Shown here: positions 16,950-26,999 of the stretch, piece after piece
Layout: the number at the start of each line of letters is the position of its first letter
Position numbering within the stretch: the stretch's first letter is position 1
Assembly: GCF_900105595.1 (NCBI RefSeq)
Contig: NZ_LT629784.1
Coordinates: forward strand, 1,674,001-1,738,000
Reading direction: 5' to 3'
DNA: 64,000 nucleotides
DNA from: Stappia sp. ES.058
Lineage (GTDB): Bacteria; Pseudomonadota; Alphaproteobacteria; Rhizobiales; Stappiaceae
The notes under the pieces: generated by a model
Databases searched by the model: none
What the model was told of the DNA's origin: nothing
The model's input: the letters and a program-made list of their open reading frames with translations, nothing else
Made by a program: the position numbers and the translations under genes

Positions 16950-17373
16950 GTCAGACTTGGCTTGCTCTTGTTTGGCTGATACTCATGGCTTGCTTGAGGT
17001 CATGAAGCAGACCTCCAGCAATATGAAGACATCTCTCTTGGAACAGATTTCGTCGGGTATCATCGGAGTTCCCGCAATGGTTTGGCAGGAATTTAAAGAT
17101 CTTTATCCTGAGGAAGCCGTAGAATTGGAGTCCTCTGTATCTGCTAGTGGAACAATCGCAATGAGGAAAAAAGTATATACCGCGAAGGCCGGACAGATCG
17201 CGGAAAAGCTAAATTCCGGATTTGTCTGGGGACCATATGAACACGGCATTGAAATTCAGGTGGCTGCAATCTCTTGCATTGAAAGTTGCCCTGTTTTAAC
17301 TAGTTCAACGCAGCTTACGCAGTATAAAAAAATGAATGCTTGTGCCATTAATCTCGAAGAATGGTTGAAATAG
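16942..17373 (+). CDS. PIN-like domain protein, possible toxin partner of the ImmA/IrrE gene
   Basis: This is a 143-residue protein. LADTHGLLEV near residues 11-20 looks like the first beta strand of PIN nucleases with its aspartate (D13). VWQEF near 46-50 supplies a possible acidic residue. EIQVAAISC and PVLTSSTQL near the C-terminus match the last PIN strands, but the usual aspartates there are glutamate and serine. The active site may therefore be altered or the assignment wrong. The start overlaps the ImmA/IrrE stop by eight bases, the arrangement of a toxin-antitoxin operon. It is cysteine-containing and low in GC. Other small nuclease-like or DUF folds are possible. Confidence 0.55.
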   Translation: MSKSDLACSCLADTHGLLEVMKQTSSNMKTSLLEQISSGIIGVPAMVWQEFKDLYPEEAVELESSVSASGTIAMRKKVYTAKAGQIAEKLNSGFVWGPYEHGIEIQVAAISCIESCPVLTSSTQLTQYKKMNACAINLEEWLK

Positions 17374-17469
17374 TAGCGTCTTCGGTCTTGCCCGTGGAGT
17401 TGCAATATCACCCCCGCATGGCCGGGATAGTGAACCGTAAAACGTTTAGACGCAAAATCTTCCCGCCCC

Positions 17470-17635
17470 ACCCGCGTCACACCGGACGCAGGCGAAGCCG
17501 GAGATCCGCTGTCCATTCGTTTCCAGAGCGCTGGATGTGGGTGCCAGGCGTGTGGCAATAGCCGGGCCTTTTCACGTCCGGTACGGGTACCAATGGATCC
17601 CCGATCAAGTCGGGGATGACGTCCGTGGGAGTGGC
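17470..17635. repeat. Dispersed intergenic repeat-like segment with hairpin
   Basis: The text around 17478-17515 (ACCGGACGCAGGCGAAGCCG and onward) and 17593-17622 (with ATCCCCGATCAAGTCGGGGA) looks like the short palindromic repeats scattered between genes in many alphaproteobacteria. The second part has an eight-base-pair inverted repeat at 17597-17604 and 17610-17617 with a five-base loop. Only single copies lie in this window, so the repeat nature rests on recognition of the typical sequence and needs a genome-wide check. Confidence 0.5.
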
Positions 17636-17745
17636 GCCGATGGTGCATCACGGCAAGGTCCAATACAGCGATTGGCGACGACCTCACATCGATCCGTCGA
17701 CCGCGACGGCTATCCCTGCCCGTCGGGATCGATCGAGCACAGACG

Positions 17746-17773
17746 AAAAAACCGCCGGATTGCTCCGGCGGTT
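17746..17773 (-). terminator. eno: Intrinsic terminator after eno
   Basis: On the minus strand a ten-base-pair GC-rich stem (17764-17773 with 17750-17759, loop 17760-17763) is followed by a run of T residues. It lies about 60 bases downstream of the eno stop, a textbook Rho-independent terminator. Confidence 0.9.
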
Positions 17774-17831
17774 CCATCGTCAGTCACACAGCAAAACCAG
17801 GCCGGGCGGCGCGTGGCCGCCCTCTTCCGCG

Positions 17832-20106
<2,275 letters not shown>

Positions 20107-20328
20107 GGCGGGTCTTTCGTCCTTCTCGCGGCTCGTCGTGGTTCGCCCCGCCCGTCAGTACTGCGCAAGCCGCGCGCGCGCAAGCCATGGCCCCGTGCGG
20201 CCGGAGCAAGACGGCGGCGAAACATGCAAGGTATGCTTGGTTCGCGGAGGCATTCGCGATAGACAGGAAGGCCCGCGCGGATTTCGCGCAGGTGCCCGTT
20301 CCTGAAAGCAAAACCGGAAAGCCCGTTC

Positions 20329-21210
20329 ATGCAGAAAAAGACAATTCGCAAGGCCGTCCTGCCCGTGGCGGGACTGGGCACGCGGTTCCTGCCGGCCACC
20401 AAGGCGCTGCCCAAGGAAATGCTGACCATCGTCGACCGTCCGATCATCCAGTATGTGGTGGACGAGGCGCGCGCCGCCGGCATCGAGCACATTGTCTTCG
20501 TGACCGGACGCAACAAGCATGTGATCGAGGATCACTTCGACATCGCCTACGAGCTTGAGGACACGCTGCGCGAACGCGGCAAGCAGGATGCGCTCGACCT
20601 GCTGGAGGCGATCCGCCCGGCCGCAGGCGGCACCAGCTTCACCCGACAGCAGGAGCCGCTCGGGCTCGGCCATGCCATCTGGTGCGCCCGCGACCTGATC
20701 GGCAACGAACCCTTCGCGATCCTCCTGCCCGACATGCTGATGAAGTCGGACCCGGGCTGCCTCAGCCAGATGGTGGAGGTCTATGAAAAGACCGGTGGCA
20801 ACGTGATCTCGGTCGAAGCCGTACCGGAGGACCAGACGCACAATTACGGCATCGTCGAGGTCGAGGGCGACCCGACGGCGCACACGGTCCAGATCACCGG
20901 CATGGTGGAAAAGCCGAAGCCGGCCGATGCGCCCTCGAACCTCTTCATCAACGGGCGCTATATCCTTCAGCCACGCATCTTCGAGCTGCTGGAAAAGCAG
21001 GACACGGGCGCCGGCGGCGAGATCCAGCTGACCGACGCCATGCTGGCGCTGATGGGCGAGCAGAGTTTCACCGGCCTGCGCTTCGAGGGCCAGACCTACG
21101 ACTGCGGGTCGAAAGCGGGGTTCCTGTCAGCGAACATTGCCTACGCCCTGGAGGACGAAGAGCTCGCCGACCAGATCCGCCCGGTTCTCACCGATCTGCT
21201 CAACGCCTGA
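20329..21210 (+). CDS. galU: UTP--glucose-1-phosphate uridylyltransferase (GalU)
   Basis: This 293-residue enzyme makes UDP-glucose from UTP and glucose 1-phosphate. The nucleotide-binding motif GLGTRFLPATKALPKEM begins at about residue 15. PIIQYVVDEA, the LLPDMLM acidic motif near 135 and the GRYILQPRIFELLE segment near 205 are standard GalU features. It is divergent from kdsA and followed after 15 bases by the UDP-sugar epimerase, so the two form a UDP-sugar supply unit for surface polysaccharides. Confidence 0.96.
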   Translation: MQKKTIRKAVLPVAGLGTRFLPATKALPKEMLTIVDRPIIQYVVDEARAAGIEHIVFVTGRNKHVIEDHFDIAYELEDTLRERGKQDALDLLEAIRPAAGGTSFTRQQEPLGLGHAIWCARDLIGNEPFAILLPDMLMKSDPGCLSQMVEVYEKTGGNVISVEAVPEDQTHNYGIVEVEGDPTAHTVQITGMVEKPKPADAPSNLFINGRYILQPRIFELLEKQDTGAGGEIQLTDAMLALMGEQSFTGLRFEGQTYDCGSKAGFLSANIAYALEDEELADQIRPVLTDLLNA

Positions 21211-21225
21211 GCCTCACGGAAAACC

Positions 21226-22236
21226 ATGCGCACCATCCTCGTGACCGGTTCGGCCGGTTTTATCGGCTATCACGTCGCCCAGCGTTTGCTGCGGGACGGC
21301 TGGCATGTGATCGGCCTCGATTGCGTCAGTCCCTATTACGATCCCGAGCTGAAGGAAGCCCGGGTCCGGAACCTGAAGACGAACAATCACTTCACCGAGG
21401 CGCGGCTCTCGCTGGAGGACCGCGAGGCGGTCTTCGCACTGATGCGCGAACACGCGCCAGAGCGCATCATCCATCTGGCGGCACAGCCCGGCGTGCGCTA
21501 TTCGCTCGACGAGCCGCAGGCCTATGTCGACGCCAATGTCACGGGCTTCTTGACCATTCTGGAATGCGCCCGGCATTTTTCGGTCGATCATGTCGTCTAT
21601 GCCTCGACCTCTTCGGTCTACGGGCTCGACGAGGACATGCCGCTCTCGCCGCATCGCGGCGGCAATCATCCGATCTCGCTCTATGCGGCGACGAAGAAAG
21701 CCAATGAGGCGATGGCGCACAGCTATGCGCATCTGTTCAAGATCCCGCTCACGGGCCTGCGCTTCTTCACCGTCTATGGTCCATGGGCACGACCCGACAT
21801 GGCGCTTTTCAAGTTCACCCGCGCGATCCTGAAAGGCGAACCGCTCGACATCTACAACAACGGCCAGATGGTCCGCGATTTCACCTTTGTCGACGACATC
21901 GTCGAGGGCATCGTGCGTATCGCCGACAGACCCGCAACGACCAATCCCGACTGGACCGGCAAGACGCCCGATCCCGCCTCGAGCGCCGCCCCCTACCGCA
22001 TCTACAATATCGGAAACTCCGAACCGGTGGAACTGATGCGCTATGTCGAGGCGGTCGAAAAGGCCTGCGGCAAGAAAGCGATCCGGAATTTCATGCCGCT
22101 GCAGCCGGGCGATGTGTTGAAGACCTGGGCCGATGTCGACGATCTCAGCGCGGCGACCGGCTTCCGCCCGAAGACGGCGGTCGAGGATGGCGTGCAGGCC
22201 TTCGTCGACTGGTACCGGGATTTCTACGACGTTTGA
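21226..22236 (+). CDS. NAD-dependent epimerase, UDP-glucuronate 4-epimerase-like
   Basis: This is a 336-residue short-chain dehydrogenase/epimerase. The NAD motif TGSAGFIG is at residues 7-14, the catalytic threonine/serine lies in ASTSSVYG near 130, and YAATKKANE near 155-163 supplies tyrosine and lysine. The phrases LDCVSPYYDPELK and QPGDVLKTWADVDDL are characteristic of UDP-glucuronate 4-epimerases (LpsL/CapI type), which make UDP-galacturonate for lipopolysaccharide or capsule. It follows galU closely, and the next gene is ddl. Confidence 0.9.
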   Translation: MRTILVTGSAGFIGYHVAQRLLRDGWHVIGLDCVSPYYDPELKEARVRNLKTNNHFTEARLSLEDREAVFALMREHAPERIIHLAAQPGVRYSLDEPQAYVDANVTGFLTILECARHFSVDHVVYASTSSVYGLDEDMPLSPHRGGNHPISLYAATKKANEAMAHSYAHLFKIPLTGLRFFTVYGPWARPDMALFKFTRAILKGEPLDIYNNGQMVRDFTFVDDIVEGIVRIADRPATTNPDWTGKTPDPASSAAPYRIYNIGNSEPVELMRYVEAVEKACGKKAIRNFMPLQPGDVLKTWADVDDLSAATGFRPKTAVEDGVQAFVDWYRDFYDV

Positions 22237-22303
22237 GGCGGCGCCATCAATGCTGTCGAAGCGTCCGGGCGCATTGTCAAAGCCCGAGACTTTGGAGGTT
22301 TTT

Positions 22304-23371
22304 TTGAAAACGCCCTCAGACAGGCTGCGCATCGCGGTGCTCTTCGGCGGACGTTCCGCCGAACACGACGTATCGGTGCTGTCCGCAACGAATGTCATGC
22401 GCGCGCTGGACCCGGACACATATGACACTGTTCCGATCTATGTCACCCGGGCGGGTCAATGGCTGCTGAGCAGCTACGACGACGGAACGCTGGGAAAACC
22501 GTCGCGCGGGACCGAAATCTGCCTCGTGCCTGGCGGTCGCGGACGGATTCTGGCTATTCCCGACCAGGCCACTGCGCAGGAGTTGCCCGGGATCGATATC
22601 CTCTTTCCGGTGTTGCACGGTCTTCATGGCGAGGACGGATCGGTTCAGGGTCTGTGCGAAGTGGCGCGCGTACCGCTCGTTGGCTGTGGCGTGCTTGGAT
22701 CCGCGACCGCACTCGACAAGGATATCGCCAAGCGCCTGCTAAACGAGGCGGGGCTTCCCACAGCTCGCTCCGTCACTGTGCATGTCAACGCGCCGCCACC
22801 CTTCCCGGACATCGAAGCACGGCTGGGCTTGCCGGTTTTCGTCAAGCCGGCGCGGCAGGGATCGTCCGTCGGGGTGAGCAAGGTCGAGAACGAGCAGGAC
22901 TATCAGGCGGCGCTTGCCGATGGGTTCAAACACGACCGCAAGCTCGTCGTCGAGGAGTTCATCCAGGCCCGTGAGATCGAGTTCGCGATCCTGGAAGACC
23001 CGGACGGCGAGCTGTTCATCTCCCGTCCGGGCGAGATCGCGCCGGCCGAACAGCACGGCTTCTACAGCTATGATGCCAAATACATCGATGCGGACGGGGC
23101 CGCGCTGACCATCCCGGCCGAGATGCCGGAAGAGCTGGAAAGCCGGATGCGTGATATGGCGGCAAGGGGCTTTCGCGCGCTTGGTTGCGACGGCATGGCT
23201 CGCGCCGACTTCTTCGTCACCGATAAGATGGACGTCCTCGTCAACGAGCTCAACACCATTCCAGGCTTCACCGACATAAGCATGTATTCCAAGGTCATGG
23301 CGGCCAGTGGCATCGGCTATGCGGAGGTCATCGACCGTTTGGTGGCGCATGGGCTGGCCCGCGCCCGCTGA
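22304..23371 (+). CDS. ddl: D-alanine--D-alanine ligase
   Basis: This 355-residue ATP-grasp ligase joins two D-alanines for peptidoglycan precursors. The N-terminal FGGRSAEHDVSVLSA, the HGLHGEDGSVQG loop near 104-115, the FVKPARQGSSVGVSKV ATP-binding segment and the C-terminal VNELNTIPGFT metal-binding motif identify it. Its loop and length suit the DdlA-like class. The TTG start at 22304 is preferred because GGAGG at 22294-22298 is five bases upstream; an in-frame ATG at 22250 has no ribosome binding site. Many alphaproteobacteria have another ddl in the cell-wall cluster, so this may be one of two copies. Confidence 0.93.
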   Translation: MKTPSDRLRIAVLFGGRSAEHDVSVLSATNVMRALDPDTYDTVPIYVTRAGQWLLSSYDDGTLGKPSRGTEICLVPGGRGRILAIPDQATAQELPGIDILFPVLHGLHGEDGSVQGLCEVARVPLVGCGVLGSATALDKDIAKRLLNEAGLPTARSVTVHVNAPPPFPDIEARLGLPVFVKPARQGSSVGVSKVENEQDYQAALADGFKHDRKLVVEEFIQAREIEFAILEDPDGELFISRPGEIAPAEQHGFYSYDAKYIDADGAALTIPAEMPEELESRMRDMAARGFRALGCDGMARADFFVTDKMDVLVNELNTIPGFTDISMYSKVMAASGIGYAEVIDRLVAHGLARAR

Positions 23372-23779
23372 TCACCCGGGCAGCCCCTCCATCCGGGGCA
23401 CGGTTTCCAGATCCTTGTCCCACGCCGCCCGGCTGGCGCAGCAGATATGCGCGTTCGGTCGCATGTCGATTTCGCTGTCGAGGCTCCCGGCGGGCACGAC
23501 AAGAAGCGTGCCGTCCATCTGAAGGCCCGGCAGCGCCGATCCGCAATCGGGGCAAAAGCTCTTTTCGTGCCGGGAATCGGGTACCCGGTAGATCTTCACC
23601 CGATCTGCGCCGCGCAGCCATTCGAGTGTGGCGGAGGAGGAAAACAGGTTCGCCGCATGGGCCGAACCGGTGTCCTTGCGGCATCTCGCGCAGTGACACA
23701 GGAAGAACGCCTCGAACGATCCGGTGATCTCGAATGTGACTGCCCCGCAGGCGCAGCTCCCGGAAACGGGCTGGGTCAT
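23372..23779 (-). CDS. GFA/CENP-V family zinc protein
   Basis: This 135-residue protein of the glutathione-dependent formaldehyde-activating (GFA/Mss4-like) fold binds zinc through cysteine clusters: CACG near residues 9-12, CHCARCRK near 28-35 and CPDCG near 79-83. Most family members are annotated from the fold only, and a role in glutathione-formaldehyde chemistry is not certain. The start at 23779 is chosen because GAGG lies six bases upstream and the motif begins directly after it. The gene ends at the stop of ddl on the other strand, so the two converge without spacing. Confidence 0.88.
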   Translation of the reverse strand: MTQPVSGSCACGAVTFEITGSFEAFFLCHCARCRKDTGSAHAANLFSSSATLEWLRGADRVKIYRVPDSRHEKSFCPDCGSALPGLQMDGTLLVVPAGSLDSEIDMRPNAHICCASRAAWDKDLETVPRMEGLPG

Positions 23780-23823
23780 CCTGGTCCTCACCACAGGTTC
23801 GCTGGAAGGAGCGCGCGCCACCG

Positions 23824-25101
23824 TCAGTTCCCGGCTTTTTCCACCTTGGCGCGGGCGAACCGGGCGCGCAGCTGCGCACCGCGCCCTTCCTTCAATACCT
23901 GCCGCGCACGCGCGATCGCCAGTCCGTCGGCCGGCACGTCCTCGGTGACCACACCTCCAGCCGCCAGATAGGCGCCATCGCCCAGAGTGAGCGGCGCAAC
24001 GAGGGTCGAGTTCGACCCCACGAATGCACCCGCTCCGATGTCGGTGTGATGCTTGAGAAAACCGTCGTAGTTGCAGGTGATCGTGCCTGCGCCGATGTTG
24101 GCCTTTTCGCCGACGCGGGCATCGCCGATGTAGCTGAGGTGATTGACCTTTGCGCCGGCCTCGACCGTTGCATTCTTGATCTCGACGAAATTGCCGACAT
24201 GAGCGGTCTTGCCGATCTCCGCACCGGGGCGCAGCCGGGCATAAGGCCCGACCGTTGCATCTTGACCGACGCTTGCCGTCTCCAGATGGGAAAAGGCGCG
24301 GATGCGTGCACCATCGGCGACCGATACACCGGGACCGAAGACAACATTCGGTTCGATCAGCGCATCCTGCCCGAGTCTCGTGTCATGGGAAAAAAACACG
24401 GTATCGGGCGCGATCAGCGTTGCTCCGGCCTCCATCGCTTCGGCCCGCATCGTGGCCTGGAAATGCGCTTCAACCGCCGCAAGGTCGGCCCGCGTTCCGA
24501 CGCGCCGCACCTCCGCATCGCCTCCGATCTCGCTGACCACCACCAGTCCAAGCGCCTGAACGGCTCGTGTCACGTCCGAAAGATCGCCCGTATCCGCGCC
24601 GGGCTCGGCATCGATCCGGGACAGGATTTCGGCAAACCGGGCACCGGCAAGCGCCATGATCCCGCTGGGACGAACGTTTTCCGGCTGCCCCTCCCGCGAT
24701 CCAAGCATCACCACATCGGCCTCCTCGCCGAGGCGCGACGACAGCCGCATCAGGGTCTCATCCATGATGAACGGCCGGTCGGCAAGAAGCACGATCACCT
24801 GATCGGGCACATCGCCATGGGCGGCCAGCGCGTCGGCGAGCGCCTGCGCGCCTCCCTGTTCCTCCGTTTGCACATGACAGCTTGCGTCGGGCGCCCTCCG
24901 GGCCACTTCCGTCGCGAGCCCCTCCATGTCTGGTCCGACAATCACCGCCGTCCGCTCGATACCTGCGCGCGCAACGCTGGAAAGCACATGCCCCACAAGC
25001 GACAGATTGCCCACTTCGTGGAGCGCCAGCGGCCACTTTGAGGCCATGCGAGCGCCGGGATCGGAAGCAAGAACGATGGCAAGGCGGAAAGGTGATGACA
25101 T
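23824..25101 (-). CDS. GlmU-like protein with degenerate uridylyltransferase domain
   Basis: This 425-residue homologue of GlmU has two domains. The C-terminal left-handed beta-helix (about 235-425) keeps the acetyltransferase residues: KVNHLSYIGDA with its histidine, NIGAGTITCNYDG and the KEGRGAQLR end. The N-terminal pyrophosphorylase domain is eroded. The usual GxGTRMxSxxPKxLH appears as DPGARMASKWPLALH, so R18 is kept but the lysine is leucine L25. The QLGTGHA loop is EQGGAQA, and the metal-binding asparagine motif reads VGTRADL. It may make only GlcNAc-1-phosphate, or be a paralogue with another role. GAGGG upstream supports the start. No glmS follows. Confidence 0.8.
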   Translation of the reverse strand: MSSPFRLAIVLASDPGARMASKWPLALHEVGNLSLVGHVLSSVARAGIERTAVIVGPDMEGLATEVARRAPDASCHVQTEEQGGAQALADALAAHGDVPDQVIVLLADRPFIMDETLMRLSSRLGEEADVVMLGSREGQPENVRPSGIMALAGARFAEILSRIDAEPGADTGDLSDVTRAVQALGLVVVSEIGGDAEVRRVGTRADLAAVEAHFQATMRAEAMEAGATLIAPDTVFFSHDTRLGQDALIEPNVVFGPGVSVADGARIRAFSHLETASVGQDATVGPYARLRPGAEIGKTAHVGNFVEIKNATVEAGAKVNHLSYIGDARVGEKANIGAGTITCNYDGFLKHHTDIGAGAFVGSNSTLVAPLTLGDGAYLAAGGVVTEDVPADGLAIARARQVLKEGRGAQLRARFARAKVEKAGN

Positions 25102-25305
25102 GGAAACCCTCGGCGTCGGAAATGAATGGCTTGGCTGAAGTCATCCTTCGGCAAGGGCCTCGCGTCAAGCTTCGCACCGATCAGGTGCCGCTCCTGCGCA
25201 AGCCGCAGGGCGGATCGCTCTTGAACCTTTGTGCAAAAACGGGTCTATGCTCGCCCCAGCCCTTGCCCCGCCCGCGCGTTCCTCACGCCGACCGACAGAG
25301 ACCCA

Positions 25306-26292
25306 ATGTCCGCGACCAACCCACCTCCTCAACGTGCCGCGCCACGACTCGCCTATTTCCCGGTCACGTTTTTCGCCGTCGTCATGGGCCTGGCAGGGCT
25401 GGCGCTTGCCACCCATCGTGTCGAGCTTCTGCTTGGATCCGGCTCATTTGCAAGCACCGGACTGATCGGACTGACCGCGCTGGTGTTTTGCATCATCGCT
25501 GTGCTGTTCGTGCTCAAGTGCCTGCGCCATCCGGCAGAAATGCGGGCGGAATGGAACCATCCCGTTCGCATCGCCTTCTTTCCGGCGATCACCATCGGCG
25601 CGCTCCTGATCGCGGCCGGTGTGTTGCCGGCAAGCGAACCGCTCGCCCGCGCGATCTGGATTCCGGCCGCGATTGCGCATCTCGTCGTTACCCTCGGCGT
25701 CGTCTCGGCCTGGATCAGCCATCGGACGTTCGAACAGGCGCATCTGACACCCGCCTGGTTCATACCCGCCGTCGGCAATGTGCTGGTGCCCGTCGCCGGC
25801 GTGCAACTCGGCTATCTCGAAGTATCGTGGTTCTTTTTTTCGGTCGGAATGCTGTTCTGGGTCGTTTTTCTCACGCTGGTCTTTAACCGACTCATCTTTC
25901 ACAATCCGCTGCCTGAACGCCTGCTGCCGACGCTGGTGATCCTGATCGCCCCGCCATCCGCCGGCTTCGTTGCCTGGTATCAGATCAACGGCGGCGAGAT
26001 CGATGCCGTGGCCCGGCTGCTTTATTACTGCGGACTGATGTTCGTGCTGATCACGCTGACGCAAGTCGGGAAACTGCTGCGCTTGCCCTTTGCCATGTCG
26101 TGGTGGGCCTATTCCTTCCCGGTCGCCGCCTTTACCATTGCCTCGTCGCTTTTTGCCGAAAAGACCGGTCACGGGTTCCAGCAGGTCGTCATGGTAGTGT
26201 CCTATGTCGTGTTGCTCGGGGTAATCGCACTGCTCGTCCTCAAGACCGCCGGCGCGATCCGGCGCGATGAAATCTGCCAGCCGGAAGGCTGA
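25306..26292 (+). CDS. SLAC1/TehA-family anion channel or tellurite-resistance permease
   Basis: This 328-residue integral membrane protein has about ten helices and belongs to the TDT (tellurite-resistance/dicarboxylate transporter, SLAC1-type anion channel) family. It opens with RLAYFPVTFFAVVMGLAGLAL at about residues 12-32, where the conserved phenylalanine pore region normally begins, and continues with evenly spaced hydrophobic helices and a short charged C-terminus. The start at 25306 is the ATG before the first helix, and the ribosome binding site is poor. It is divergent from the GlmU-like gene and converges on the flavoprotein gene. The transported ion is unknown. Confidence 0.85.
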   Translation: MSATNPPPQRAAPRLAYFPVTFFAVVMGLAGLALATHRVELLLGSGSFASTGLIGLTALVFCIIAVLFVLKCLRHPAEMRAEWNHPVRIAFFPAITIGALLIAAGVLPASEPLARAIWIPAAIAHLVVTLGVVSAWISHRTFEQAHLTPAWFIPAVGNVLVPVAGVQLGYLEVSWFFFSVGMLFWVVFLTLVFNRLIFHNPLPERLLPTLVILIAPPSAGFVAWYQINGGEIDAVARLLYYCGLMFVLITLTQVGKLLRLPFAMSWWAYSFPVAAFTIASSLFAEKTGHGFQQVVMVVSYVVLLGVIALLVLKTAGAIRRDEICQPEG

Positions 26293-26299
26293 TTGCCCC

Positions 26300-26911
26300 T
26301 CACCACAGAGACTTGCGGGCCCGCTCCGGCCATTCTGCGTCATAGACCGGTCCGCCCACGCTGGCGTTGCTCACGTCGGACAGGATCTCGCCGGGCGTCG
26401 GGAGCGAAGTCGGGTCGCAGTGTGCGTCCGGCTCCCACAATCTGGAGCGGACGATGGCGCGCGCGCACTGGAAATAGACCCGCTCCACATCCACCAGAAT
26501 AACCGACCTCGGCGCCTTCCCCTCAACCGCGAAGGAGGCAAGCAGATCGACGTCGATGCTGATGCGCGCCTTTCCGTTGACCCGCAACGTGGTGCCGCTT
26601 CCCGGGATGAGGAACAAAAGCGCGATGCGCGGATCGCGCAAGATGTTGCGCAGGGAATCGATGCGGTTGTTGCCGCGCCGGTCGGGGATCGAAAGACAAC
26701 GGGGCGTGTCGATGCGCACCACCGCGCCCGCGTCGCCACGCGGCGAACAATCGAGACCCTCAGGTCCGCTGGTGGCCAGCGCGACGAAAGGCGACGCCTC
26801 CATCAGCCGGGCATAGGCGGTGTTGATGTGGTCGAGTTCCTTGACCGTCGCGGCCGCCACCGGCGTGCCATAGAGCGCCTCAAGCTGGTCGATGCTGTCT
26901 ATCGTCGTCAT
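26300..26911 (-). CDS. Pyridoxamine 5'-phosphate oxidase-like FMN-binding protein
   Basis: This 203-residue split-barrel flavoprotein resembles the DR2398/MSMEG_1061 group of PPOX-like proteins. The mid-region has SPFVALATSGPEGLDCSPRGD (residues 49-69 approximately) and later NNRIDSLRNILRDPRIALLFLIPG, both typical FMN-contacting segments. It is not the vitamin B6 enzyme itself. It probably binds FMN or F420 and reduces or stores a small ligand. It follows the peptide ABC transporter genes on the same strand with an 88-base gap, so it may be the last gene of that transcript. Confidence 0.82.
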   Translation of the reverse strand: MTTIDSIDQLEALYGTPVAAATVKELDHINTAYARLMEASPFVALATSGPEGLDCSPRGDAGAVVRIDTPRCLSIPDRRGNNRIDSLRNILRDPRIALLFLIPGSGTTLRVNGKARISIDVDLLASFAVEGKAPRSVILVDVERVYFQCARAIVRSRLWEPDAHCDPTSLPTPGEILSDVSNASVGGPVYDAEWPERARKSLW

Positions 26912-26999
26912 GGCCCAATCCCGAACGCCTCTTCGATGAACACGTCCCGTGCGTATCCCGCATGCTTGCCAGCGATCCGGACGGGACCGCCGAACGATG

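Larger units (their letters stand above)
17374..17831. other. Gene-free stretch between the low-GC island and eno
   Basis: This 458-base stretch has no credible gene. From about 17400 the composition returns to high GC. It contains repeat-like sequence at 17470-17635 and the eno terminator at 17746-17773. Frames that are open here give arginine-rich translations typical of intergenic repeat DNA. Confidence 0.6.
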
